Shown here: positions 10,885 to 22,603 of the stretch, one piece after another | Position numbering within the stretch: the stretch's first letter is position 1 | Layout of the letters: each line of letters opens with the position of its first letter | From: Rhynchopus euleeides | Taxonomy: Eukaryota > Euglenozoa > Diplonemea > Diplonemida > Diplonemidae | Reading direction: 5' to 3' | NCBI GenBank assembly: GCA_963210315.1 | Contig: OY723294.1 | Coordinates: forward strand, 372,001 to 436,000 | Length of the DNA: 64,000 nt | Position numbers and translations under genes: made by a program | Notes under the pieces: model-generated | Told to the model about the DNA's origin: nothing | What the model saw: only the letters and a program-made list of their open reading frames with translations | Databases searched by the model: none

Positions 10885-13800
10885 TGTCCCCAATTTTTCA
10901 ATTTTCGAAAAATAAGCTCACTTTGCTAAACTGGACCCAACTCCCCACACTCTTTTTTAAGCGAAAAACAGCAAATTTCGGCCGATTTTTTCTCATTTTT
11001 TCTCATTTTTTTTCACCGACTTTTCCATACCCCCGTTAGCTAGCATTCTGAAGAATCGCCCTTTTGAAGTGGGTTCGGTCGAGGGGGTGTTGGACGGACA
11101 AAGATTTGTTGGTGAATCTGTTGCAGCAAAAGGCCGTCAGCTCCGCCTTCTTTGCACCGTGTGTTGGGACGTGTTCAGATGGAGCCCGGCCAGAGGGGCT
11201 GTGATGTAGGAGGTGATGTTTGAGTTTTATTCTGAACCGGGCATACGAAACCAAACTCACACATGCACTGGCCGACGATACTGCCAGACAATGACAGCAC
11301 ACACCATTGGAAGGAGGCTGGGGGGGCTAATGATTTGAACATTTTATATTTGGCATCGGCACGACGAGCAATCTGCGCTGCTTGCCTGTAGTGAATGTCA
11401 CCCTTCGACCACTGTGTTCCCAACACCAGGCAACGGGCGGCGCAGCGACCAAATCAACGTCTTGAGCCTCATTACAGGCAACACACACGTTGTCAACTGG
11501 TCTTCTCCATTTCATGCGAGAGACTGCGGGCTGCAACAAAACCACAAGACCAGGTGGGTGTGCGGCACACACAGCTCCACATTGTTCTTTGGCATCGACG
11601 CCCTCCAGCTGGAGGGGACGACCAGATAGGGGGTAAAGGGGTACACATGTTACCAGAAGGCGACAATTCTTGCAGGGAGGTTCAGAGAAGGCTTGATGGG
11701 ATTTGAACGGAATTATTGGGCCCAGTGTCTTGACACTTCCTGGTGGAGAAGAGTGGCACGTTCCCTGTTCTTCCGGACCCGGAATTTTGGTGGTTCAATC
11801 TTGATGGGAGTGCGGTTGCTCCCCCACACCCACATCCGCACTGATGCAATAAACCCGCAAAGACGCAGCCACGCCAAAACGAGAGGTCGGTGAGGAAACC
11901 CTCTGACCCCTTCTGTCTCGCGACAGCAAATCAATCACTGCCGTAAACTTGTTTTGCTGGAACGCAATACCCCAGGGGGAACACGAGACGAGCATCGGCG
12001 TCGCGATTGACAGAAAACTTGACCAGTCGCGCGACCCCTCGCCCACGAGCTGCAATGGGCACGCCTCATGCAGGGCCCGACGCGAGAACCACCCGGGCAG
12101 TCCTGCGTTTTGCAATTGCAAAGGCATTCCGCCACAGCGCAGCAAGCTCGGTGAAAAGGTGGAACGAAAGGAGGGCGGTGTTTGGTTGTCACTTCGAGTG
12201 TTTGTTTTACAAAAAGGACATCGCCCGGGGGGGGGGTGTGCGGGTATGAAAGGGTGGGAAAACTGTCTGAGGGGGTGGGGGTGGGGGGTTGGAGGAGAGG
12301 CGGGTGTGTTTTGGCGAATGGTTAGAAGCGGGCAAAATAGAAAGAAGTGATAGAAAAAAGACACAAAACGAATCAGCCAAAAAATGCGAAAGAAAGAATG
12401 GTCGAGGGGGAATAGAAAGACGAATGGAGGAGGGGGGGCGGGAAAGTGGATATGGAGGAGTCAGACGACCACAAGAGGATTATAAGCGAGAAAGAACGCC
12501 GCATGATGTAGTGTGTGTGTGTGTGGGGTGGGATGGTGCTTAATATTCACATCGTATCGTAAGGGGGGTGGGTTATAAAAACAGGCGCGTTGGAATCACA
12601 TAATGTCGTATTGCATGGTTCTGCACGCTCAACATGGCAATGGCAACAGGATCAAAATCGCATTTTTGGAGGGGGCGGGGGGGGAATACTCTGCAGTTCG
12701 TTTTCTTTACAACATACGCCCATGGCAGCAAGAGCCTCGATGACATGTGTTATGAGGTAACTTCAAAAACAGCATACCGCGCCAAACCGAGGCATAAAAG
12801 AGGGAGTTGGGCAGTTGGCCAGAGAGGTGAACTGATTAGAGGGTTCGTTATGGCGACGGCAAGTGGGTCGGATGTGGTATCCTGCCCAACAGTAGTTAAC
12901 AAACGCAGGGCCTGCCTACACCCGAGGCAGCCCTAGACGCAGCGAAGCTGCTTAAAACAAGGGGAAAACAAACATGTACAAACCTTGAAAGGTGTGTATC
13001 AACGAGTTAGGGGGGAGGTGATGGCTGCCGACACATTTTTCACGGGGCACTGGAAACATGCCGGCAGAGAGAGGGGGGGGGAGGGCAGCAACAACTGGTC
13101 TTGTTTCGATGATACGCACAATAGATTTCGTTATGTTATGGTTTGCCAGATCCGGGTTACACCCCAGCAACCAGCTGCTCTCCACACGGGCAGGAACCAA
13201 AAGGCGGCGGCGGGGTGGGGGTGGTGGGTCAGAATTAGGGATCATCAGACGAAGCTGCTGGATTCTTCCGTTTTTTGCTGTCCAGAACATTTCCGAGTCT
13301 GAGTGACGCCTTCGCTTCAAGGCTGCCCTGGTAGCCCGCAGATCATCCACGACAACATGCACGGCGACTCCCAACCCGTGGATCCCGTGAGTGTTTGAAC
13401 CCTGAGGGGGTCTTCGCTATTCGACAGGTTTCCGCAAAAAACCAGGCACAGCGAACCTTCCCGGGCTGACGATGAACACCAGAGAGGGAGACGGAGTGAG
13501 AGGGGCGTTCAAAACTATACACAATACTCCTGGGGCCGTGTCCTCGAGAAAGGCAGGGCTGCGGGTTATACTTGAGTTACAGTCAGTCAAAGGGGGGGGG
13601 GGGGTAAGGAAGCACAGGGTGTTGGTGGATTGACTGTCCGCCGATTGGAACCCCATTTTCTTTTTTGCAGGTCAGCGGGGTTTGCCCGAAAAATTCGCTG
13701 ATGTGTCGCACACAGGAAAGCTGATCCGATGGAAAATACTCACAATAGCGACGAGGGAGTCTTCGCAATTCGGCAGGGATTTTTTCCCGGTAATGTTCGG

Positions 13801-15849
13801 CGTGTTTCCCCTCAGAATAAGGCGAAGTGATCACCAAAAACGCACCGTTTCGGCAACGTTTTGCGAAGACCCATGGGCGAGGAATGGCTTGGGTGTGTAT
13901 GGGATGAACACCAAACCAAAGGGCTGCCAGAATCGAAAGAATGAAGATACACAGTCGACCTTCACGGCCTGGGCTAACCTGTCACTCCACTGGAGAACTG
14001 CACAGGCTCGTGTGATGCTTTGCTCCATTCTTCCGGTCTGACCGGGTCCAAATTGAAGTTCTACCAGCAGCTCCATCCTCTGCTGTGGTGGCCAGGCTCC
14101 ACCATCCATGATGAGCAGCTAACGCTCCGGGATAGATTCACAGAAGAAACATACCAGAAACGTTACCATTCCCCACCCGCATCCGTGACGTTTGCCAAAT
14201 GTCATGAATTTGCACTCTTTGTTCCGTGACCCCCCCGTCGGACACGAAGCATGCATCAGCAACTGGTGGGCGATATATGCACAAGAGGCAGGGAGAGGGC
14301 AAGCAACAGGATTATGGGGGTGGGTGGGAGAGAGGCGAAACACATGGCAGGGTTCTTCGTCCGCCTGACACTCGGCTTGCACAGGAAGAGGTAAGGTGGT
14401 GAAGGCGGCACGAACAGCGTACGTTGGCCTGGCTTTGGAACGATTTGAACAATTTTTTTGGCAGTGCTCCGAGCAGAGAGCCCCCAGTGTGAGGGGTGCC
14501 CCACAGCATTCGGGTTCTTCTGGCCGCACGGATTTTGCCGTAGTGTGTCACATATTGTGACACGTGACTTTTCGTTTGAAGAGGATGCGTGTTTCAACAG
14601 GGGGGGAAGTCAGAGTGCGCCACATTTCCTTTGCCACATTGAAACCCGCTCTTGATCAGGGCGTGCAGCGCCGCAATGCAACAAATCGGTATTATCGAAG
14701 GAAACGGATGCAATAAAAAACAGCTGCTGCACCCAGCCAAGAAATAACTCGGGTGCAGGTTCATCTGGCGAGGGGAACGCCACGATCTCTGTTTTGGACT
14801 TCTGGCGAAGACAATCACGCACAAAGGCAATACGCTACGACACCCGTCCCATGCATCTTCCGTCCACCCCTCCGCTCACACCTGCCGCTCCCCACCACAG
14901 GCTGACAATGGGGATGCCGAGAAAGTCAAAAGTGAAGTAATAAATAGAGGGCCCTCGCTCAATAGTGCACTGAGCCGCCCTAACAAAGTACGTGTCACAC
15001 TGCCATAGCCTGGCACAGGGCGAAGGCCCCCGTAGAAGGCGAATATGCAGGGGCTGGGGTTTCAGACCTCCTGCTGAAATCCAAACATCGCTTTTCTGGT
15101 ATGATTTGCATGGGGGAGGGGGGGGGGGGCGGGGAAGGACCGGTGCGGTGGCAGTGTTTTCTTTTCTTGCGAAATTTCCAGAAGAAACCGCGATCCACCA
15201 CCACCACCACCACCCCACCCCACCCGTTAGGAACATCCATTGTACGTTTTGGAACGATATTTTTTGCTGTCTTAGCAGCCCGCCAGTGAGAGGGGCCGCT
15301 GTTGCGAGTTCGCCCGACGTTATATTCTTGCAGGGTGGGGTATTTTTTTGAAGTATTTTGTGATGCTGGAGCAATTAGCAAAAAAATAAACGGAAAACGG
15401 CGAAAGGGGGCTGGAATCACCCCCCCCCCCCCTTCGTCCCCTTCGCAAAGAAAAAACACAAAGGCAAACAAAAAGATGCTGTGAAGAAAACGGCTGCACC
15501 ACGGCTCCGACATCACCGCTGTGGGAGATACGGTGCCAAAACACGCGGCGATCAGCTTCGGGAGGAAGAGGGGAGACACCGCTCATCAACGAACCTCTGC
15601 GTTGTCCCCCTTCAGCCCTTTTGAGAACTCCCTCCTCTACCTCATCGTCCATCCTCTTCGAGGGAATACATAGTGCATCATTGGCGACGGCATCACCTGG
15701 GGGTCTTTTGCATCTGAAGAAAAAAAGCCCAGGGCAAGCCTTCGCCGAGAGGGTTAAGGATGCTGCAGCTGGGCAACACCTGGATAACCTGCACGGTGGA
15801 CTCCAGCGGCCCTAGCGGGAGTCTGGGAGCGGGAGTCTGAGAGGGTGTC

Positions 15850-15875
15850 AAAGACTCCCGCTAGCGGGAGTCTTT
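15850..15875. repeat. Perfect 26-bp palindrome centred on CTAG
   Basis: The two 13-bp arms (AAAGACTCCCGCT and its complement) are exactly complementary. The half-site GCGGGAGTCT recurs twice just upstream (about 15816-15839). Function is unknown; it could be a protein-binding site or a hairpin. Confidence 0.8.
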
Positions 15876-16174
15876 TCACATGGGGCCAGCAACACCCTGC
15901 GTTGTTTTCAACCCCCCTCCCCTCTCCCTCTGCCGGTATCCCCGACGAATGGCAAGCTCCCGCAAGGATCCCGAGACACCTCTACCTAGTTCGAGTGCCC
16001 CGGCATGATGAGTTTCCAATGGGGGGGTGGGGGGGCGACGAATGTGCTCTGAGCAGCCCCCCCGCCCCCAGCGAGAGCAGAACCGCCGTGCGTTTCGTGT
16101 TCCTTTTTCTGCGAAGGTTTCTTTCCCGTTGTTTGCCGCTGTCTTGTTTCATACACAGGGGGGGGGGGGGCGAT

Positions 16175-16196
16175 AGTGACGTTATCGATAACGTCA
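16175..16196. repeat. Perfect 22-bp palindrome containing TGACGT
   Basis: The arms GTGACGTTATC and their complement meet at an ATCGAT centre. The sequence lies just after a poly-G run. TGACGT resembles a bZIP half-site, but no nearby gene supports a regulatory role. Confidence 0.75.
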
Positions 16197-16511
16197 CAAC
16201 TGACGCCCTGTGTGTGATTTTTTGAGCATTTCTTTTTCCCCCCCTCTCCACCGTGCCACACCCACACACTAAACACACGTGTGGGGGGGACAGTGTTGGC
16301 AAGGTGTGACACAGCAGGGCAAATCCGCCTCACGCATTGTATGATGAGTATGGCCTCCTGAGATCAGCACAGCCATTGGGGAATGTTGTGTTCGGTGAAA
16401 TGATTTATTGTTATGAGAAGGGCCTCCTATGCGACGGGGTCAGTACTGACTTCAGGCGGCTCGGCAAAAACTACCGCACCGGCCGCCACGTAACTCCTCA
16501 AAAGCTCAGAG

Positions 16512-16618
16512 GGGGTCTCGCTACCAGTCACAACTTGTCACAGCTCGTCAGTCAGTCAGGGGAAGTGGGCTGGTGCTCACTTTTTCTCACTCAGTCACAT
16601 CTGGTAGCGAGGGCCCCC
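16512..16618 (+). mobile_element. 107-bp miniature element (GGGGGTCTCGCTACC ends)
   Basis: The ends read GGGGGTCTCGCTACC and GGTAGCGAGGGCCCC. The interior contains CACTTTTTCTCACTCAGTCAC. The same element occurs reversed at 52814-52922. No target duplication is clear here. Confidence 0.75.
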
Positions 16619-18404
16619 CAGGTCAAATCAGGTGATTCTTCGAGAGCCCCGGAGAACACCTGGCGCACACCATGGGACCTCCCTGTCACCCGCAGACAGG
16701 ATGGAGGGGGAAAACATGTTCACAGATCTACCGTAGTGGTCTTATCAACCAACAGCGAACCCCTCATTTTTTTTGAGGTCGACAATCACAAGCAAGCTTG
16801 ATCTGTCCCATTGACGCCCAATACCTTTTTTTTTGTAAGTTCGGCGTAGCCAACTCAGGAAACTTTTCACCGTGCGGATCCTTGCGAACACTTCACACGC
16901 CCGGCAGGCTGGTGGGGTGTTCTGCGTTCGAAGTTCGGCTGTCGTTGCTCCGACACACCCCACTCACCCATTTCTGGCTGGTGGGGTGTTCTGCGTTCGA
17001 AGAACACAAACTGTCGTTGCTACCTTCTCTCTTGAGATTCTCTCGGTTGCATTAGTTTTTGCAGCGTTCGTACAACACTCACATAGGAAGGAGGGCGGAG
17101 TCAGCACGCAGAGGAAGTCGCGCGGTGGCAAAGGGATGCAAGCGGATACAGGGTGGTCGGGGTGGTGGTGGGGGAGGGGGGGGGGGTCGGATGGAGACCA
17201 CGGGAGAAGGGGGGAGTGGGAATGGTTTGTCGCAAATAATACCCGCCCCCTCAGCATTCACTCAGCAGCAGCTCGCGAAGGGGGGGGGGGGTGGGGTGGG
17301 AAGCGGGTGCCTGAGAGAGCAGGGGACATCGTTCGTTTCTGAGAAATAGGGCGGTTGGGGGGGACTGGTGGGTGGGTGGGATGAACGGTGGGGGGGGATG
17401 GGGGGTACGGAGAGAACCTTGGAGTAAACGGCGGGGTGGGGAGAAATGGGGGGAAAAGGGGGAGGGGGGGCGGTGTGTTTTTGCTTGATGTATGTATAAA
17501 CGTTCGCCACCCCCCATTCTCCCCTTCCCCCCCCCCCCATGTCGCACCAAATTTACCTGCCATAATTTTAGTTCCTTCCAGGTGTCGCAGTATGACCAAT
17601 ACGAACACCCGCCTTTTTAGAAACTTTCAAAAATATTCATGTTCATTCCAGGAACCCACAGCACGCTTTGCAGAGCACCGACCAGATCAGGGCGGGGCGG
17701 CGCTCTCTCCCATGACAAAGGGCGACTTTCGATCCACTCCATGAGGGGGGGTGGGGGAATGTTAGTTAGCGAAAAAAGATAACACGCGGCGTGTTGGCTT
17801 GGGAAAGAGTTGTGTCATTTTGGAGGGGGTTGGGGGGGGGGGGGGGCCAGGGAGGCAGAGGCACACCTTTTGCCACACAGCTCAAACACAGAGCACGGTG
17901 TGATTTTTTTTTCCGCCAGACCAAAACACCCCGCATAAATGCAGGGGTTGGCACCCAACCTGGCCTGCACTTATTTCTTTATCACAAATTTGGGGGAGGG
18001 ACCCTCTCCTCACACCGGAGAGCGCGCACAGCCCCGTTGGGTAACACGGCACATTGCCTTGGTGGGTAACACATCACGCGAACAAAACAATTCAGCACGC
18101 TGCACGCTGCGCGCAGCACGAGGTGCCGGTGGGGCGGGAGGGGGAGGGGGAAAATTAGAGACTTGCCCCCTCCCCCAACCCGAAAGCGGATAACTGGACA
18201 CCACCCTGACCTCACGCGACACACACCCATCTCACCCCCACCCCCCCCTCTCTATCATATCTCCCACACTCTCGCATGCGCTGATTCAAGCGCGAATATA
18301 AAATATCCCCCCCCCCCATCCTCTCACCCCTTTGATCCGCCTTGGCGGGAACATATAACTTGCTTTCGCATCCACTCTTTTGTTCAGACACACACACACA
18401 CACA
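16619..18404. other. Intergenic DNA with local direct repeats
   Basis: No gene is seen. A direct repeat (GGCTGGTGGGGTGTTCTGCG) occurs near 16908 and 16976. G and C runs are frequent. A CA repeat at about 18389-18405 borders the following 360-bp repeat. Confidence 0.5.
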
Positions 18405-18764
18405 CAAGCCCTCAAGACTCTTGGAGCGGCCTGACTATTTAGTGTCTTTGTCGCAGCAAGGGGGAGATATATACCGCTTTTTTATTGATTTCACGTGTCA
18501 GTGTTTGACTTTTTCGCAACTTCATTTCTTCCTTTTCTCCCTCTCCAACCCCACCCGTGACACCACCAGGGTTTAGCTAGCCCTGGTCCGATTATCCCCG
18601 GTTCTTCGCTGAAGAGACGCGGCCGAGGGGAGGGGTACGAAGAGTACGCGTCGAAACCGGTGTCACGTCGTGTTGGGGAATCCTTCGGGAGTGCGATACT
18701 GAAGGGGAGGTGCTACTGCCCGTGCAGGGCGACACCGCCTTAAAACTTTGTAACCACACACAAA
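18405..18764 (+). repeat. 360-bp duplicated unit, copy 1 (possible structured RNA)
   Basis: This copy is nearly identical to 19203-19563. Differences cluster in the first 80 bp, while the 3' part is almost unchanged. That part can fold into several short hairpins: ACCAGGG...CCCTGGT, TCTTC-GCT-GAAGA, GGTAC...GTAC, TCC-TTCG-GGA with a UUCG loop, and GGTG...GCCC...GGGC...CACC. A sequence with 9 of 11 matches to a pol III B-box (GCGTCGAAACC) lies inside. It could be a non-coding RNA gene or a short dispersed repeat. It does not match any RNA family I can name. Confidence 0.5.
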
Positions 18765-19202
18765 CCCTCTATTCCCCCAGGCCTGATGAGCAATCCCCCC
18801 TGCCTCATGTTGTGACTTCCTTTCTACCTTGCACAAAACATCCCATTTGCCCCTTTACTTCCTTCGAAAGTGTTGTGACTACCCCCCCTTCCCCACCCCT
18901 CGGGAGTGCCACTCCTCTGGTGGTTAAAAGTGACCCGCCGTTGTGCCTTCGGCATCTGTTGCGTGTGCCGTCGTATGCTTCCTATGCACTAGTTATAGCT
19001 ATCCGGGGGCGGCCTGCTGTCGCACCAGTGGGCTGCCCCACCTCTGCACCCTCGGTTTTTAAGATGTTCACCACAGCGGAGAATGATCCCCTTCTCTGTG
19101 GCGATCGAGCCAAGCTGGACGAGGTTCGCCTTCGGGCGAAGGTCATGTGGGCGGACAAAAGGTGCCTGCTCCTGAGACTCATCAGCAACCTGTTTCTTCC
19201 TT
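18765..19202. other. Spacer between the two 360-bp copies
   Basis: A plus-strand open frame (18710-19222) crosses the spacer, but it begins inside the repeat and shows no domain. I do not call a gene. Confidence 0.4.
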
Positions 19203-19563
19203 CAAGCCCTCAAGACTCTTGAAGCGGCCTGACTATTTAGTGTCTTCGTCGCAGCAAGGGGGCGATATATACCACCCTTTTTATTGATTTCACGTGTCAG
19301 TGTTTGACTTTTTCGCAACTTCATTTCTTCCTTTTCTCCCTCTCCAACCCCACCCGTGACACCACCAGGGTTTAGCTAGCCCTGGTCCGATTATCCCCGG
19401 TTCTTCGCTGAAGAGACGCGGCCGGGGGGAGGGGTACGAAGAGTACGCGTCGAAACCGGTGTCACGTCGTGTTGGGGAATCCTTCGGGAGTGCGATACTG
19501 AAGGGGAGGTGCTACTGCCCGTGCAGGGCGACACCGCCTTAAAACTTTATAACCACACACACA
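19203..19563 (+). repeat. 360-bp duplicated unit, copy 2
   Basis: Direct repeat of 18405-18764, offset by 798-799 bp. It keeps all the potential hairpins. A degraded third end (ATGCAGGGTTTAACCCACC, about 19591-19609) follows, suggesting an older tandem arrangement. Confidence 0.6.
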
Positions 19564-19861
19564 CACAGGGGGGGGGGGGGGCCTAGGACCCATGCAGGGT
19601 TTAACCCACCTTAAAAAGCGATCAACACACACACACACACTGTGTCACAGGTTACAACACAAAAATCCCCCGACTATTTCCACCCCCTCCCCCCCCCCCC
19701 CACCCCTCCAAAACAGCACTGAGTTGAGCTCTCAAACTCACTCTCCCCCATTCTCTCAAACACATACACGCCATCAGCATGCCGCTCCACCCCTGCAGCA
19801 CCAGGGGGGCAAAGGTTGGGGGGGGGGGGGGGGGGGGGAAGCCCACCCCCCCACCCCCACC

Positions 19862-22603
19862 TCACGCACAGCTCAGAGGGTGATCCATCGGCTGCGTGTT
19901 GTCGTGGAGAGAGGCATGCGGATCCGACACAACGCCGTCTCTCCCAGGGGTACTCCTGCCAGTCGACAGCGACGTCTCATGCGGGGTCTGCGTGCAGTCC
20001 TCCGAATCGGTCGCCCCCTCCGAGGTCACATCCAGCCCGAGCGTTGCGTAGAGCGAGTCTGGCGTCTCCCCGACATCACACCCCTGCATTAGGGCTGCCA
20101 TCTCGCCCAGCAGCTCGAGGTAGGCAGGGTCCTGGATGACGAGTGACCTCTCCCGGGACTCGAGGAGCTCGACCTGGCGGCGGAGCTGGCAGAGGTTGTC
20201 TGCAGAATGGACAGTCTCGACAAGGCGGGTCACGGCAAGCTCGTCATCTGCGCCTGGTGCGAACAGGCCTAAGAGCCGCCACCTGGCACGGAGCTCTGTG
20301 AGGAAGTTGCGGAATCCTTCGAAGAACATCTGTCCGAGCCAGGCGACGCAGGTCGGTGTGTGGAGGAAGTCGTGGTAGAGCGGGAGGGCTGACTCCGACT
20401 TCTTCCAGATGGATCGCACCATCCCCTCAGCCAGATGCGACACGACGTGCTCCAGGAGTGTGCTCAGTGAGAACGGCTCCGGATAGTTTGCAAACCTCCT
20501 CTGCGAGACGCCGCTCCCAGCCTGCTGCTGCTGCTGCTGCTCCGGCTCAGACGCGATGAAGAAGAACTGCCACACATCCCCGATGTAGATCGACCCCCCG
20601 CTTGGGCTGCCCGCAAACCCCACAACCCCTTCGTGGAGGGTGGACAGGACATAGCTATGCAGGGGCCTGAGGAACTCCTGTGTTAGGGACCTCACGCATG
20701 CCGCAGGGTCAGACGGAGGCTCATCCGGGCTTGCGACGACAAAGCACCTATCGCTGTAGAGGTCGTTCCGCTCCACCTCGACTGGCTCTGCGGTGTAAGG
20801 CGCGAAACGCTTGCGCTTCTTCCGGTGGTTTTTGTTCATATCCCTCGGGTTCACCGCCTTGCTGTTGAGGACCAGGCAGTTGTTGAACCCTTCAAGGCTC
20901 TTCAGGAAGTAGGGGTTGGTGCAGCCAAACACGGTGCCCTTTTGAGGGCACCCTTCGATCTCATCGCACATCGAGTTGTGAACCGTGACGTAGGGATGCA
21001 CCTGCCCTGCGTATGTCAGCGGGGCGATCAGAGTCGTCATGGCAACCACGGCATGCGATGCGGACTCTGCGCTGTTCGAGATGACGCAGATAGACTCCCC
21101 CGCAATCATGATCTCCCACAGCTTTCTGATGCGCGCGCCGTGCGGCGCGAGATACTTTTTGATGGAAACCTCCCGGGTGAACGGGTCAGCCCCGGCACCC
21201 GGCGTCACCAGATTCCTACAGGGCGTCTTGACAAACGCAGGGATCTGCAACCCCCCATTGAGCAGCTTGCAGTGCATGGGCGACTCACACTCCTCGAAGG
21301 AGCTGGTGCTGGTCCCGATGGAGAAGAACTCCCCCAGCCCCCCGCCTGCCTGCTGCGAGGTGACAGGCACGGTGCACAGCAGCGCCGCAGAAGCTGCCCT
21401 CACAGCGGAACTGCCGAGACGCACCCTCCCAATGGGCCCCCGCGGCACACTTTGATGCGCCTGCTTGGGTGTCTGCTGCTGCTGCTGCGCAGCAGCATCA
21501 TCGGCCTGCTGGGGCACCATCTCCTCCGATTCCCGCGGAGACTCCAGCGGGTGCGACAACAGATAGTACGGCTCTTCAGACCCGCCACCCTTCGCGCTGC
21601 CCGGCAGACTCGACCCATCGCTGCACCGTGGTGTGAGACCCCGGGGTGTGGTGGCGGTTGCCTGCCCAGCCTTGGCACCCCGGCGCGAGCTGCCGGTCTC
21701 CGCAGAGGGGAGCGATGTCGGCACGCTCGCCGCGCAGAAGCTCTTCAGGAGAAGCATGTGGCGTGTCAGGCGGATGCTCTCAGCCTTGCTGCATGATGTC
21801 GGGACCTCCGCCACGGCACTGCTGTCGACGACAACACGGCGGGGCAGGGTGATGCTCGCAGAGGGCACCGCAGCAGACCCGCCTGTATACCCCTTCTGCC
21901 TGAAGCAGGGCAGCGTGTAGTGCCGCGGCAACCCCTCGCCCTCCGGGCGAGGCGGGGGGAGCGTGAGGTGGACCTGCCTGCAGCACGCAGGCTCGGGCCA
22001 CTCCGCGAAGGAGTCCCAGAAGCGGCGGGTGTTGGAGGTGATTTCGGCAGGCTCGTCGCTCAGGGGGGTGGCGTGGGCGTCAACCATCAGGCAGTGCCCC
22101 AGGGCCAGCTGATCCAACACGTTGTGGGCGGCTTCTGCGAGGGGGAGGCACGACAGGACGCAATATGCCTGCTGGGAGGCGTTGCGCTTGCGGCGCGAGT
22201 CGTGCTTCTGGATGTAGATTGCCCAGCCGAACATCTGCTTCCCCCGGAAGACGCAGGAGAACTGGTGCTTCTCCGCGGTGCACCCGGCTCCCGCGGAGAG
22301 GCTCAGAGGGAGTGTCACGCCATCTTCGCCGAAGGAGCTGTCGGTGGTGCGCGGTGAGGTGAGAGGCGAAGGCGAGAGAGGCGAGGCGCGTCCCGCGTAG
22401 CTGTCGAGGAGGTCTGCCACCGCCATGTCAGGGACGCAGGCGAAGGCGAGCTCGTGGAGGTCAGCCTCGGTGTCGCGGCAGTCGTCTGGGAAGAGGCATG
22501 TCAGGTCGTGCCCCGACTCGATGTCAAACCCCACTGCGCATATCGCCTCAAACCATTTGGCGTGTGACACCGCTGTGCTGGGCTCAGCAGGGGACACAGC
22601 CAT
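19862..22603 (-). CDS. DENND6-like Rab guanine-nucleotide exchange factor
   Basis: A 913-residue DENN-domain protein of the DENND6 (FAM116/AFI1) type. Near the N-terminus WFEAICAVGFDIESG (residues 17-31) matches the family's characteristic opening. The central DENN block lies at about 491-575 (LWEIMIAGES, then APLTYAGQVHPYVTVH, then a GCTNPYFLKSL segment), followed by the LYHDFLHTP segment near the C-terminus. Family members activate Rab GTPases (Rab14 in animals) in endosomal traffic. The start at 22603 follows CCTCCAG-GCAGCG, an acceptor-like site 6 nt away; the upstream in-frame extension is non-coding in character. Two glutamine runs and a long serine/proline-rich insert (about 270-480) make it longer than animal DENND6. 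It acts in the cytosol on membranes. Confidence 0.86.
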   Translation of the reverse strand: MAVSPAEPSTAVSHAKWFEAICAVGFDIESGHDLTCLFPDDCRDTEADLHELAFACVPDMAVADLLDSYAGRASPLSPSPLTSPRTTDSSFGEDGVTLPLSLSAGAGCTAEKHQFSCVFRGKQMFGWAIYIQKHDSRRKRNASQQAYCVLSCLPLAEAAHNVLDQLALGHCLMVDAHATPLSDEPAEITSNTRRFWDSFAEWPEPACCRQVHLTLPPPRPEGEGLPRHYTLPCFRQKGYTGGSAAVPSASITLPRRVVVDSSAVAEVPTSCSKAESIRLTRHMLLLKSFCAASVPTSLPSAETGSSRRGAKAGQATATTPRGLTPRCSDGSSLPGSAKGGGSEEPYYLLSHPLESPRESEEMVPQQADDAAAQQQQQTPKQAHQSVPRGPIGRVRLGSSAVRAASAALLCTVPVTSQQAGGGLGEFFSIGTSTSSFEECESPMHCKLLNGGLQIPAFVKTPCRNLVTPGAGADPFTREVSIKKYLAPHGARIRKLWEIMIAGESICVISNSAESASHAVVAMTTLIAPLTYAGQVHPYVTVHNSMCDEIEGCPQKGTVFGCTNPYFLKSLEGFNNCLVLNSKAVNPRDMNKNHRKKRKRFAPYTAEPVEVERNDLYSDRCFVVASPDEPPSDPAACVRSLTQEFLRPLHSYVLSTLHEGVVGFAGSPSGGSIYIGDVWQFFFIASEPEQQQQQQAGSGVSQRRFANYPEPFSLSTLLEHVVSHLAEGMVRSIWKKSESALPLYHDFLHTPTCVAWLGQMFFEGFRNFLTELRARWRLLGLFAPGADDELAVTRLVETVHSADNLCQLRRQVELLESRERSLVIQDPAYLELLGEMAALMQGCDVGETPDSLYATLGLDVTSEGATDSEDCTQTPHETSLSTGRSTPGRDGVVSDPHASLHDNTQPMDHPLSCA

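Larger units (their letters stand above)
10890..16511. other. Long intergenic region without a convincing gene
   Basis: I find no gene I can support over 5.6 kb. Open frames stay below about 195 residues and many are proline- or glycine-rich readings of homopolymers. Notable content: two perfect palindromes (15850-15875 and 16175-16196), and GGGGGTCTTCGCT-like solo ends near 13407-13419. Confidence 0.5.

Noticed and set aside
11690-11720. tRNA T-loop-like GTTCAAATCCC on the minus strand
   Set aside because: No pairing acceptor or T stems and no anticodon arm at the right distance. Similar partial hits at 53970 and 9750 also fail.
20825-21796. 323-codon plus-strand open frame
   Set aside because: Antisense to the DENND6-like gene, with no recognisable domain.
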